Below are positions 54,691 through 64,000 of a stretch of 64,000 nucleotides of DNA, in pieces; position 1 is the first letter of the stretch; every line of letters starts with the position of its first letter. The DNA is taken from the NCBI GenBank assembly GCA_963556695.1, contig CAUWAG010000012.1, positions 1,116,001 through 1,180,000 of the forward strand, in the 5' to 3' direction. Under the pieces are notes generated by a model, which saw only the letters and a list, made by a program, of their open reading frames with translations, was not told where the DNA came from and did no database searches. The stretch comes from Anthostomella pinea. Lineage: Eukaryota > Ascomycota > Sordariomycetes > Xylariales > Xylariaceae. The translations under genes were made by a program, and so were the position numbers.

Positions 54691-56141
54691 CTAGATCTTC
54701 TCAATTCTCAGTCCCACCTCACTAAGCAGAGCCTCCCAGTGATCCTTGCTGCGCTCGATCCCCCCTTCCATGAACATGTTGAGGTCCATGAAGAATGGAA
54801 ACGGGTCCGATCCAGGGGCAGCCGTCGCAGGGAGAATCATCTCGCCGAGGAGGACCCGGGAGGTCGGTCCCATGGCATCCACGATGTTGCGCAGAATCCG
54901 GCGGCTTCGCTCGTCATAGTGGTTGTGAAGCACGTTACGGAGGTAATATAAATGTGCGTCTAGATCCAATGCCTATCGTCAGCCCTTGAATGGAAAGCCA
55001 AACCCCATCTACCTGGCAAGCAGGATGTATCCAAAGTACAAGTGGGTTAAGGGGGCCACCTACTTTTCACGGGCTGCACGTTGAAGAAGTTGTGTGGCAT
55101 GTTCTGCACCCCATCGAGCCGGACGGGGTCTTTGCCCTCGAGAACCTCAGGCATATCTTGCAACACCATTGAAGCACCATAGCTGCCGCCGCCACACTCT
55201 TTCATGATGGCTGCAAGGGCGTTTCCCCGGCCTCCCCCAACATCCACGACAAAGGCACGCTGTGGCTCGGCCTCGACGGCGGCCCTCATCGTGGAGCGGA
55301 ACGGGAACATGCCGGTGATGGGCTGCGTCGATTCGATCATGATCATGCCCTTGTGCCACGCGTCTGACACGACCGGGTCCTCCTCGATGGCCTCGTAGTA
55401 CGTCATGGGCCCTTTGCCGTGCGCCCAGACGTAGGGCACTTTCGTGGCATCTTGCGCCTCTTGGGCTGAGTGGGTCTTGAGGTACTCGGCGACCTTCCAC
55501 CAATGCGAAAACTGCATGGTACTGGGAAGCCCGCATTAGACCCGATATGTGGGAAAGAAGGCCTTCGTTTCTTACCCTAGGCGGAAAAAGCTGGCGGCCT
55601 GGTCAGCACGAAAAATGGTGGAGGCGGGCGTGTGTTCGTAGAACCCCGGAGCCTTCTCGTGGAAAATGCCCTGGGTGAGGACGATACGGAGGAAGCGACC
55701 TGGTATAATGCACGTATAAGCTTATTCTTGTCCTCTCTGGCCTTTCGAGAAGCATGAATAAGGGGCCTGGACGCTTGTCGCACTCAGAATCGTGGCGTCG
55801 AGCTTGACGGCTGCGGCCAAGTCCTTCGTCGAGGTGTCACCCTCGAGCGGTACTGCGTCGAACACGCCGAACTCCATCAGAACGTTGAGAGCCGGGAGGA
55901 GTTGGAACTGCAAACTTAGCGTTAGACTCCTGTCAGCCAAGTTGAGGCCTAGTGGCGTGTGGCGTACCGGATAAGACTGGGACATCAGAGCATCTGGACC
56001 CTTGTGCAGGAGGCATCGGAGCCTGTCGAGCTGGCGCACCGCCTTGGCCTGGTCAGCCGCTGAGCCTGCATGGCCTTTGAGGCTCAGGACCAGCTGTTCT
56101 GCCTCAGCGATGACACTCGCGTCGGGGATTAAGGATGTCAT
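54691..56141 (-). CDS. O-methyltransferase (SAM-dependent, class of fungal cluster OMTs)
   Basis: Five exons: 56141-55968, 55907-55784, 55699-55576, 55521-55064 and 54959-54691. All introns are GT..AG (60, 84, 54 and 104 nt) and in frame, 382 residues. The N-terminal winged-helix dimerisation part ([18 protein letters not shown]) is followed by the Rossmann domain with SAM-binding VDVGGGRG (233-240) and the active-site His305 in [13 protein letters not shown], where the usual Asp after His is Asn306. LLGEMILP and [10 protein letters not shown] are typical of the family. It would methylate a phenolic hydroxyl of a pathway intermediate. It is convergent with the truncated transporter and appears intact. 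Confidence 0.9.
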
Positions 56142-56833
56142 AGAAGCGATGGTGGGCCTAGCTCCGATAGGTGCGTTTATAACATGCCCGCCTTAACACT
56201 CTGGACCAGGGTTGAAGTAGAGACTACATGACAGTCTCATATAAGCCGCCAAATGCACAGTATACACACGTGCTGCCGTGTACTCAACGGATAGGTCAGT
56301 CTATGTGTTTTCGGCGTCGGCGTCGGCGTCGGTGCAGAATTCGTCCGTTTCAGAACATCTTACCCATTCACATCGCCGCTTCCTCTGCCTGCATTGACGC
56401 CGAAATTCGGTGTCGGATATTTTCATGCAGGGTGCTTACTTAGACAGCTTTTGGCCTATGGTGTACGTAAGCCCTAGTTATTTTCAAGCACTTGATTGTT
56501 GATGGAGGACCTGGGAGGTAGTCATCTCTCACCTGACCTTGCGCCTCGCAGCATGGGTTCATTCCTGACTAAAGCGGGGTGCAATGCACTTTTGGTAAGT
56601 TACTCTACATGCAGTCATCGAAGGTCCGGCGGTTCTTCTCTGTGTGATTTGTCCATTTTACGGACTCATCACAGCCCGATGTTCTGAAGGATTCACTCTG
56701 CAGGACTTCCCCGCCGGTGAACAACTCTTTCCTCGACGCGAGACAGCAGGCCGAAGTTGAAGTCGGCTTCGGAGTGGAATGCAGGATCGAGAACGAGAAT
56801 GCACTCATATGAGGAGAGGAGATGCCAGAAGAG
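56142..56833. other. OMT promoter side; no gene seen
   Basis: Upstream region of the methyltransferase, with a short GTCGGCGTCGGCGTCGG microsatellite near 56312-56333. No coding signal. Confidence 0.45.
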
Positions 56834-57035
56834 TTTTGTTTGTTTTGTATTTAACGTGGGGGGTAGCTTCTCAGTAGTGCAAACCACGCCTCCCAGAGCC
56901 TCTGCATCGCAGGGTTGTGGAGGTCTCAAGATAATAAGTACAGTCAGTCCCGCTCACGGGCCCATCCCCGTTGTTGCGGCGGTATGACCTTAGGGTCACC
57001 CATCTGGTCCTTCGAGAAAAGCTATCTATCGGGGA
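56834..57035 (-). mobile_element. LINE family A 3' end only, with TSD
   Basis: 202 bp, minus orientation: the 3' UTR and AAAC-type tail of LINE A, nearly identical to 47655-47860. Flanks AGATGCCAGAAGAG (56820-56833) and AGATACCAGAAGAG (57036-57049) form a 14-bp TSD with one mismatch. It lies in the promoter region of the Gfo/Idh gene, ending about 150 bp before its ATG. Confidence 0.9.
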
Positions 57036-57187
57036 AGATACCAGAAGAGGAGATCTGCATACTCTGGCTGCTTACGGATACGGGAACTGTTTGCCGCTTC
57101 CTCTTTTAAGTCGTGATACTGCTGTAAAGGCTGAGAATAGCATCGCAAAAGTATTTATCTGCTCGCCGTAAAACGACAACTTGCAAC

Positions 57188-58550
57188 ATGCTGTCACTGC
57201 TTAATCGTTTCTACACATCTTTCAGCCCCCCCATGGCCGAAAAGAAGAACAATGCCATCAAATTCGGCATTTTGGGAGCTGCCAAAATCGCGTAAGTGCC
57301 GGCGCGCAGTTTGGCCTACGCGGTCTCTGAGTGCGGTTGAACTGATACTGCTCGTATATAGGCCCATGGCTATGATAAACCCGGCCAAGTCACATCCAGA
57401 AGTAGTTGTGCAAGCTATCGCCGCTAGAGATCGTGCTCGTGCTGAAGAGTTTGCGAAGAAGCACGGTGTGCCCGATGTCAGGGACACTTATCAAGGTACA
57501 TCCCGGCTCCTGGATATCTTCATAGAGCAGTTGAGACTAAAGTGCATTTACTACAGAGATTATCGATGATCCTAACATTGACGCCGTCTTCATCCCCTTG
57601 CCTAATGGCTTGCACTACGAATGGGCCGTGCGTTCCATTCGCGCTGGCATGTCTTGGTTGAGAAACCGTCTGCGGACAACGAGACCGAAGCGAACTTGCT
57701 TTTCAACTTGCCGGAGCTGTCACCATCAACATCCCAGCCCAACCCTCCGGTGCTGCTGGAAGCCTTCCATAACAGATTCCACCCTGCCCTTCACAAGTTC
57801 CTGACCTTCGTCACGCCAGCTGACGTCGTGCATGTCCACACCGACTCCATGGTGCCGTGGTGGTTCACGGCCAAAGACGACCTCGAGTTTAACTATAAAC
57901 TTGGAGGTGGCAGCATCATGGCGTTGGGTACGTACAACTTCGCCGTCCTGCGCATGATCTTTGGCGGCGAGCCTGAGGAGTGCCTGACGTGCGACACCAG
58001 CGTCTTTGGCGACGGCATACATGACCAGTGCGACTACACCTTCAAAGCCCAATTCCGCTTCCCCAACGGCATCGGCGAGACGACGAGCACCCTGAGGGGC
58101 TCTATCCTGTGGAAACCTTCCGAGGCCAGGGTGACCCACAAGGAGGTCGTCGTCCCTGACAAAACGCTGCCGGGCGACCAGGAGAAAGTGCGGACGCGGC
58201 AGGTGACTCTGCACGGCTTCATGCATGCCATCCTCTGGCATCGCATCGACGTCAAGGACACGTATGTGGTCCGTCACATGGCAGATGGGCGACCCATCAA
58301 GAAATGGGTCGAGTCGAGCTCACACAAAGCCTACACACACAAGGACGCAGGTGGCGAGTTTGCCGACTTGCCGAGCGAGGACTGGTGGATATCTTATCGT
58401 CACCAGCTCGAAGCCTTTGTCAATCGGATCAAGGGCCGGAAGGCCCATTACTGGGTCACTGGAGAGGACTCGATCAAGCAGATGAGGATGGTCGACATGG
58501 CCTACGAGAAGAGTGGTTTGGGTCTGCGACCAACCAGTTCGTTCCGCTAA
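57188..58550 (+). pseudogene. Gfo/Idh/MocA-type NAD(P)-dependent oxidoreductase, frameshifted
   Basis: Exons 57188-57291, 57362-57495 and 57557-58550, with introns of 70 and 61 nt. Rossmann start IKFGILGAAKIA, VVQAIAARDRARAEEFAKKH, and the sugar-dehydrogenase hallmark EKPSADNETEA. C-terminal domain LGGGSIMALGTYNFAVLRMI, then GEDSIKQMRMVDMAYEKSGL. Frame is lost in the third exon at about 57645-57655, just before HVLVEKP: relatives have GKH or similar, here bases are missing, a net shift of one frame. Beyond it the frame is open and conserved to 58550. Role if intact: oxidation/reduction of a sugar or cyclic hydroxyl. A LINE tail sits in its promoter. Confidence 0.82.
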
Positions 58551-59241
58551 CCACAGGTCCGAGGGCACCTGATGGAAGAAGAGCAGTAGACTTGCCGCCG
58601 CTCGACCGAGTGGATAGTTTCCTTACATAGCAAAGCGTCGTTAAAATCTTCTCTCCTGTGAAGTGATCACTGATGGGCCCTATCAACACATGCCCGTGCC
58701 TGTACCCTGCGATCATGCAGAGACGCCGACTACCTACTGTGACGAACTCTGACCTCGAGGCCGTCATTCGCGCCCACCAACGTAGACCAGACGCCCTCCA
58801 GACCCTGCTGTTGAAGGGCACCTAGCCACAGTGGACGCTAGGGGGTGGCAGTGCACTGTAGTTAGGGCATTTCGGACACCAGGGCCGACAGACGACTTTT
58901 CACAACGCAATTCACTGTGGTATCAACGACTTGCACCACATGATTCTCGGGTAAGCAGTAGTTAGTTCCGACAGGTCCTCAGGGATTTGCTCTTTCCCAG
59001 CAAATGAAGAGCGTAGTATTAAGTATAAAGTCGAAGAGTCAATACAGAGTAGGGCACCCGACTTAGCCTGGTATAGGTGACGAGGTTTAATACATGATTT
59101 GTGATGATGCTATTCACGGGCTCTCAACTATGTATCTCCAAGGCCCAATCTACTCTGGGTTGGCAATAAGTGAAAATACCCCGTCCGACCATCTCGCTTT
59201 ATGTCTTAGACCAGCCTATGCTGATAGATCTCCTCCGCCCT
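58551..59241. other. Spacer, no gene seen
   Basis: 3' flanks of the convergent Gfo/Idh and DUF3237 genes. Short open frames only. Confidence 0.5.
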
Positions 59242-59807
59242 TTAGGTATTCCCATCGCCCACCTGGTCACAAGTCAGCATGTGGATTCCTCAACGACGCC
59301 CCCCAAGCCCACCCGACGGGAAATACCACGTACCGTGAAGATATTGAGAGCGATCCCCGAGCCTGACCCATCGGCTGACAACACGGCGCTGCTGACGGCC
59401 ACCACCGTGTTCAGCCAGGCGTACTGCTCGGCACCCGTCTGGAAGGTGACCGCGCCGTATATGTTGTCGCCCGTCTGGTAGCCGCTGCCGCGGAAGATGA
59501 TGTTGGCGCCGTCGCTCGTCTGCAGGACCGAGGTCCCGTCTGGGTAGAACTGGCCGTCTGCCGTCATGAGGCCCGCGTCGACGCCCACAGGCAGGAACGT
59601 GCCGTTGAGTCGCGGCCCCGTGAACGTCCCGCCAGCTATGGGCAGTGCCACCCGGGTGCCCCCAGCCTCGGGGCCTATGGTTATGGTGGTGCCGGCGATG
59701 ACGCTGGCCGTCAGCAGGTGGGTGAGCGGAGGCGGTGTGGGATCGGCATCTGCTTTGGCCAAGCCTAGGGCCGCAGCGACAAGCAGAAGCGTGGTAGGGG
59801 ACTTCAT
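59242..59807 (-). CDS. Secreted DUF3237-family protein
   Basis: Exon 1 59807-59334, intron 71 nt (GTACGT..GACCAG), exon 2 59262-59242; 164 residues. Signal peptide MKSPTTLLLVAAALGLAKA, then the small beta-barrel of DUF3237 (IPIAGGTFTGPRLNG-like text, DGQFYPDGTSVLQTSDGANI, GYQTGDNIYGAVTFQTG) and a short C-terminus LNIFTVGDGNT. The family is uncharacterised biochemically; several fungal clusters carry one. The export signal is unusual beside cytosolic tailoring enzymes and matches the secreted FAD oxidoreductase. Confidence 0.85.
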
Positions 59808-60595
59808 TTTTGGGAATGACAGTGGACTGAGATTGGTGCTCCCCTTTCAATGCCGGACGTGGGTAGGAGTGCTTTAGTTTCAGGTCTCGCTGACTGAACG
59901 TGCGATATTTGCAGCCAACGGGAGCTGGGGTAAGCCACAGATCGGCGAATGATAGAGACACGCTTACCCCTACACTCGCTGACTTGTTATGTCATATATC
60001 GCCGAACATCGGTGGCTCTGTAAGTACCTTCTCCTATAGGAAATTTGGCACTAACATCCTGACAAGGGCAATTTAGCATGTTAATCTTGGATGCTGGCAT
60101 TCTGTAACATCAAAGTAGAATGCCCCTTTCCTATTTCCGCCGCTTCGTCCTCCTCTCCTTCCGCTACCTGCGCCTCTGGAAGCGACTAGCGGTGTAGGCC
60201 TCGGTCTCGATTGAAAGGATTGGGTCGTGTAAGTAGACGAAGGTAGAGACTCTAGATGAGATGTATGGATACCATTACTGATAGAAGGAAATAACCCTCT
60301 GCATTTGGGCGACCTGCAAGTCATCTTATTCACTCTGCCTCGGGAACGCTTAAGTATCGAAATGGCTGCCCGATTTTCCCGTTATCACAGGCCAGCCTGT
60401 TCACGAGGCCACAATAAGCGTAGAAGACAGTTCAAGTTTGATTGTAGGTCACCTTTGCTTGGTCGGTCGTCTAATGCTACTCGCTGAGTACTAGGCTTGT
60501 ACATGGGAGACCTCCAAGCGTCTACCATAACGGGAAATTTCTCAATCACTGAAGGCCGAATCTCCTCCGCCGTAGTGCTCAGTCTCTCTATACAT
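59808..60595. other. DUF3237 promoter and SDR 3' flank; no gene seen
   Basis: No domain text in any frame. The short frames on both strands here overlap each other and are not conserved-looking. Confidence 0.45.
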
Positions 60596-61526
60596 CTAAG
60601 CGTTATCAAAGGGCCATCCCACGAGCCCGACATTGAACTTCGTTCCATTCTCAATTTTCTTGGCCTGGGCCTTGAGTTCCTCGATGTCCCAATTGCACCA
60701 CAAGAACTTGCTCTTCAGGAAGCGAGCTTCGGGGCTTGCGAGCCAAAGATTGAAACTCGCTGGCAAATTTACTGGAATAAAGTCAGCTTAGCGGTTTCAA
60801 TCACTGCTGTGAAGCGGCTCACCATTGTCCGTCTTGACGTCCTTGAAACTATCAGCGCCTCCCGCGATCAGGTTCATCTCGGTGAGAATCACGCCAGGCT
60901 GGGTATGGAAGATGCTCAAGTTCGGATTCGCAATGGCGACGGTGTCCCAGAGTCGGAACACAGCCATCTTGGCGACGCAGTATGAACCAAAAAAGTCGTT
61001 GAGGCTCAAGTGGGCGCCCCATGAGTTGATGGCGACTGCGACGGCGTCCGGCGCGGCGTGTCGTACGAAGGCTTGGGAAACATAGAGCGAACCAGCGAGG
61101 TTGGTTTGCCAAGAACTTCTCGCCATCTGCCTCGGTCGTAGCCTCCTTGGGTCCGATGGTGGCGGCAGCGTGGATAAGGACGTTGATCTTGGCGTTGGCA
61201 GCAAACTGGGAGAAGGCAGCATCCATATCGGCCTTCTTGGTCACGTCGGCTGTGATTGTGGAGACCTCGACGCCGGGGAACTTGGCTTCGATCAAGGCTT
61301 TGTTATCGAGAAGGGGCTGCTCGCGTCGGCCAAGGAGGGCGATGCGAGAGGCGCCTGCTTGGGCGAAGTAGCGGGCCGTCTCTCCACCGATGCCAGTATT
61401 GCCGCCCCCAGTGATGATGACGGACTTGCCTTTGGCAGATAGCTCAGGGCGGGTGGGGGAGGCGGACGGCTGTTCAGACGTGTGCCACCCTTTGGTGGGG
61501 GAAGGGAAAGGAGGAGCCTCGGCCAT
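60596..61526 (-). pseudogene. Short-chain dehydrogenase/reductase, one-base frameshift
   Basis: Exons 61526-60823 and 60771-60596, intron 51 nt (GTGAGC..TTCCAG). NAD(P) motif TGGGNTGIG (39-47), RIALLGRRE, the DVTK block, HAAATIG for NAAG, and the catalytic NSWGAH ... YCVAK. The C-terminus FLWCNWDIEELKAQAK is typical of fungal SDRs. The frame shifts near 61112-61116, within EKF-WQTNLAGS, where one surplus T (TTCTTGG) breaks it; exon lengths are otherwise consistent with exactly one extra base. Either a real null mutation or an assembly error. It diverges from the regulator gene to its right. Confidence 0.85.
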
Positions 61527-62273
61527 GGTGATTGCAGATGGCAGAGCGCAGGTTGCAGGCCAAAGGGTGTATGCAAGGAGGAAAGGAGTGATGTATTATT
61601 GTGCGAGAATCGACGACAGAGTAGGTTGGAGTGTCTGTGTGGTGAAGGTAGTTGATTCGGAGTGATAGACAGTGAGGAGGGGGGGGTGTGTTTCTGGGCA
61701 ACCGTTGCTAGTCTTCAATGTAGGTGCCCCATTTTGCAGAAACGTCAGTGTGAATTCCCCTGATGTCACAGCTCTGGTTGCCGATGCATTTGAGACACAG
61801 GCACGGCAGTGACGGTGCAATTTGTTGTGTGTATACCCTATGGAAGCCACATTATGCACGCCCGTCGCCGCCAGACCTCAATGGAGTCTAGCATGTCAGT
61901 GTACGTGATCAGGGGCACAATCCTACCTGCTTACTTACCCAATTAGGTACCCAGGCCTGCCTCCTTTCGGAAAACTAACATGATCACATGTACTGTGTAT
62001 GTGCATGCTTTGCTGCACTCAAAATTGTCCCGCCCGGACGGCACTACGGGCGGGTATGCAAAGTTGTACATTCCGGTCCGAGTGCTACGCTGAGCTGACA
62101 AACGCGGGCAACCCCCCGATCTGCGGCACAGTCAAGCGGTATGCTGTCTCATGGCTGTCTGTCTGCCATGGTAATTCCAATACGCCACTCACTCCAGGGC
62201 ACATCCGATCGATGCTGTGTATTGGCAGTTGCATACAGCACTACGGAGAGTACTATACGCTCTACAATCTAAG
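61527..62273. promoter_or_regulatory. Divergent intergenic region, SDR / transcription factor
   Basis: 747 bp between head-to-head genes. No gene is seen. A CCGCCCGG/CCGG-rich patch (62025-62055, GTCCCGCCCGGACGGCACTA) lies about 230 bp before the regulator ATG; it contains CGG/CCG half-sites of the type recognised by Zn2Cys6 proteins, so autoregulation is conceivable. Confidence 0.4.
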
Positions 62274-64000
62274 ATGCAGTCCGTCCTGCGTTGCGGCCAG
62301 TGCAACAAGCCGTTCGACAAGCGTGAGTTGCGTTTCTTTAACGCCCGCTGCAACAGCAAGACTCCAGTGTACACTGACACCTTCGTACTCCAGAGTCAAC
62401 GCTGACGAGGCATGGGTATTACTGTCGGTCTCGGAAAGCTGGCAGCATCAACCGGCCACGGTCTTGTATCGCATGCGCCAGAGGCAAGGCCGGCTGCGAC
62501 CACAGGCGTCCTGAATGTTCAAGATGCATGTCCAAGGCCATTGAATGCCACTACTCGGTCAGCACGCCGAGAGCCACGGGGCCAGCCACTCCGCACGGCG
62601 ATGATATGCCCGCCGAACGGGGCACCGTGGCCCCTTCGTCGGGCCCAGACCCTCCCGGTACTGGCAACAGTCGAGAAGAAGCAAGCGACGGTACCGATAT
62701 GCTTCTCAGTGATGCGCTCGTCATTCCAGACTCAGGATTCGCCGGCTTTGGGGGCGAGTCGGGCGAGTATCCTGCTTGGGACGATCCCGGGATTGGTCTA
62801 GTCGACTTCTTGAACGCGCAGACAGGCCAACATTTCCTTTCACCGGGATCACCATTCGCGGCCCATCATCCAATGACCCCTTCGTCTGGTCAGACATTAC
62901 GAGTGCAGCCAGGAATGTCCCCCTCCAACTTCTCTATCCCGGCAACACCAAGCAGCGCCGTCAGGTCACTAATCCAGCGACCCAAAATGCAAGCTGGCGC
63001 ACAAAGGATCGCGAACCTCATCTTCCACACTCTGAAATCGTATCCCTTGATGATGCTACACCATAACAATCTTCCACCCTTTGTCCATCCGAGCTTGCTT
63101 TCATCCGTTGGGGAGGATGTCCACATGGAGCCCCTGACCAACTGTATCAGCCTTGTGCACATGATCAGTAGCAGGGTCCAGGGCAGTCGGAGGTTATTTT
63201 GGAAGAATGTGCGCCACGAATGCGAACGCTTGTCGGAAGAGGTACGTTGAAGTGAAGCACATGCTTCCGAAAGAAGGGTGACAAGGAACTGATACGACTT
63301 GTTCAGCATGAGACATTGACCAAGTGGGAGCTACTCGCAGCCATGCAAGCACTCTCTATCTACGTTCTAATACGCTTGGATGAGGGCGAGACGGACCACA
63401 ACAACTTTGACTTTTTGTTGGTGAAAGCGGTGACTGTGAGTCCAGCTTTCCCCTGATCCCCTCGGGCCTGGACACTGATGAGGAAACTCAGGTCATCGCC
63501 CAAGATCTCACCAGCAGCGACGTCACATGCCACACGCAGTGCGCACTATGCAACAATGGACTCGAAACCAGTTGGAAAGAGTGGATTTTTAGGGAATCAA
63601 GACGAAGGTCAGACCTCACCCCCATCCTGCCAGATTGGCGGAGACATTAACATGACGAAAAGAATGGCCGTGGTATATCGAGTGGTGAACATGCTCGTCT
63701 ACTTCCAACCAGCAGCAATGTGCGAATTGCCCGAAGACTTCTTGCTCGCGCCATTGCCCGCGAGGAGGCAACTGTGGGAAGCAGGCGACGAGTTCATGTG
63801 GAAGGCAGAAAGTCAGAGGGGCCCCGGCATCCAGGTTTCCTTCGGGTTAGCCTCGGAAGGCGAGCTTGTCAAGCTGGACGAGAGCCGACTTTCCTGTAGT
63901 GATGCTTGGCTGGCCAAACAGTCGGACGGTGCAAGGACTCCGTCAAGGAGCATCGCAAGCTGGGAGGAGTGGTGCGCGGGCATCGATGGATTTGGTGGGC
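62274..64000 (+). CDS. C2HC + Zn2Cys6 transcription factor, C-terminus beyond window
   Basis: Exons 62274-62322, 62394-63241, 63307-63435, 63492-63607 and 63663 to the window end; all introns (71, 65, 56 and 55 nt) are GT..AG and in frame. A first finger C7-x2-C10-x12-H23-x3-C27 (CGQCNKPFDK, RHGYYC) is followed at once by Zn2Cys6: C41-x2-C44-x6-C51-x6-C58-x2-C61-x6-C68. Double-finger regulators of this type are common in fungal secondary metabolism. Then an acidic/Pro-rich linker and the start of the fungal regulatory domain (ANLIFHTLKSYPLMML, FWKNVRHECERLSEE, WELLAAMQALSIYVLIRLDE, VVNMLVYF). About 430 residues are visible. It is probably the regulator of the genes at its left. Confidence 0.92.

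Noticed and set aside
54576..54951. Extra C-terminal part of the MFS protein
   Set aside because: From about 54691 this reads the antisense of the methyltransferase and has no transmembrane pattern.
59290..59961. Minus-strand frame of 223 codons
   Set aside because: His/Arg-rich shadow of the DUF3237 gene.
1..64000. Giant mobile element (Starship) or its captain tyrosine recombinase
   Set aside because: No DUF3435-type recombinase or defined element ends were recognised in either strand, although NLR-like and orphan genes would fit as cargo.
1..64000. CRISPR array, rRNA or prophage
   Set aside because: No regularly spaced short repeats, rRNA blocks or phage structural motifs were seen; gene structure is eukaryotic.
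50614..64000. A named metabolite pathway for the cluster
   Set aside because: Gene set is generic and no core synthase is in the window, so any product name would be a guess.

Overview
The window is DNA of a filamentous ascomycete. Genes carry short introns (51-103 nt) with GT..AG ends and CTRAC-like branch sites. The families present (Skp1, FHA-kinases, C2HC+Zn2Cys6 regulator, fungal Copia and Tad-like elements) are those of Pezizomycotina. The C-terminal half of the Skp1 protein is of the Sordariomycete type, but I do not name a species.

Layout. 1-27 kb is a gene-poor transposon graveyard. It holds a decayed Copia element cut by the left edge (1-2295), a complete SINE (3766-4325), a four-exon skp1-like gene (4827-5551), and a 1.87 kb Copia element reduced to gag plus the RNase H tail (7180-9046). 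That element has identical 144-bp LTRs and a TSD, and sits inside an older Copia fragment. Then follow a minus-strand LINE scrap, a RING scrap, two related minus-strand Copia elements (11584-12715 and 17089-21160), a solo LTR (13441-13584), a broken STAND/NLR-type N-terminal gene (14091-15691) and a broken orphan gene (21300-23016). 28-33 kb holds two intact genes in tandem: an FHA-domain Ser/Thr kinase (28256-30602) and an orphan Trp-rich/coiled-coil protein (31578-33018). 33-45 kb is again repeats: LINE 3' ends of two families, one inserted in the other, pogo-transposase scraps, an AT-hook gene with a frameshift, a minisatellite, and a second complete SINE (41139-41707). At 45951-47654 lies a second FHA-kinase whose FHA domain is cut by a LINE (47655-50400).

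50.6-64 kb looks like part of a secondary-metabolism or catabolic cluster: secreted BBE-type FAD oxidoreductase, MFS transporter (3' end lost), O-methyltransferase, Gfo/Idh/MocA oxidoreductase (frameshifted), secreted DUF3237 protein, SDR (frameshifted) and a C2HC+Zn2Cys6 regulator running off the right edge. No PKS, NRPS or terpene synthase is visible. Three of the seven genes are broken, so the cluster appears to be decaying here or its core lies to the right.

Most striking is a SINE/LINE partnership. Two SINE copies of about 560 bp, each flanked by perfect TSDs, begin with a tRNA-like pol III head and end in the same roughly 75-bp 3' segment plus (AAAC)n tail as a LINE family that has one long and two short copies in the same window. 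Also notable are the recently active gag-plus-RNase-H-tail Copia element, the pair of FHA-kinases (one disrupted), and an amber stop at the same codon in two diverged Copia copies.
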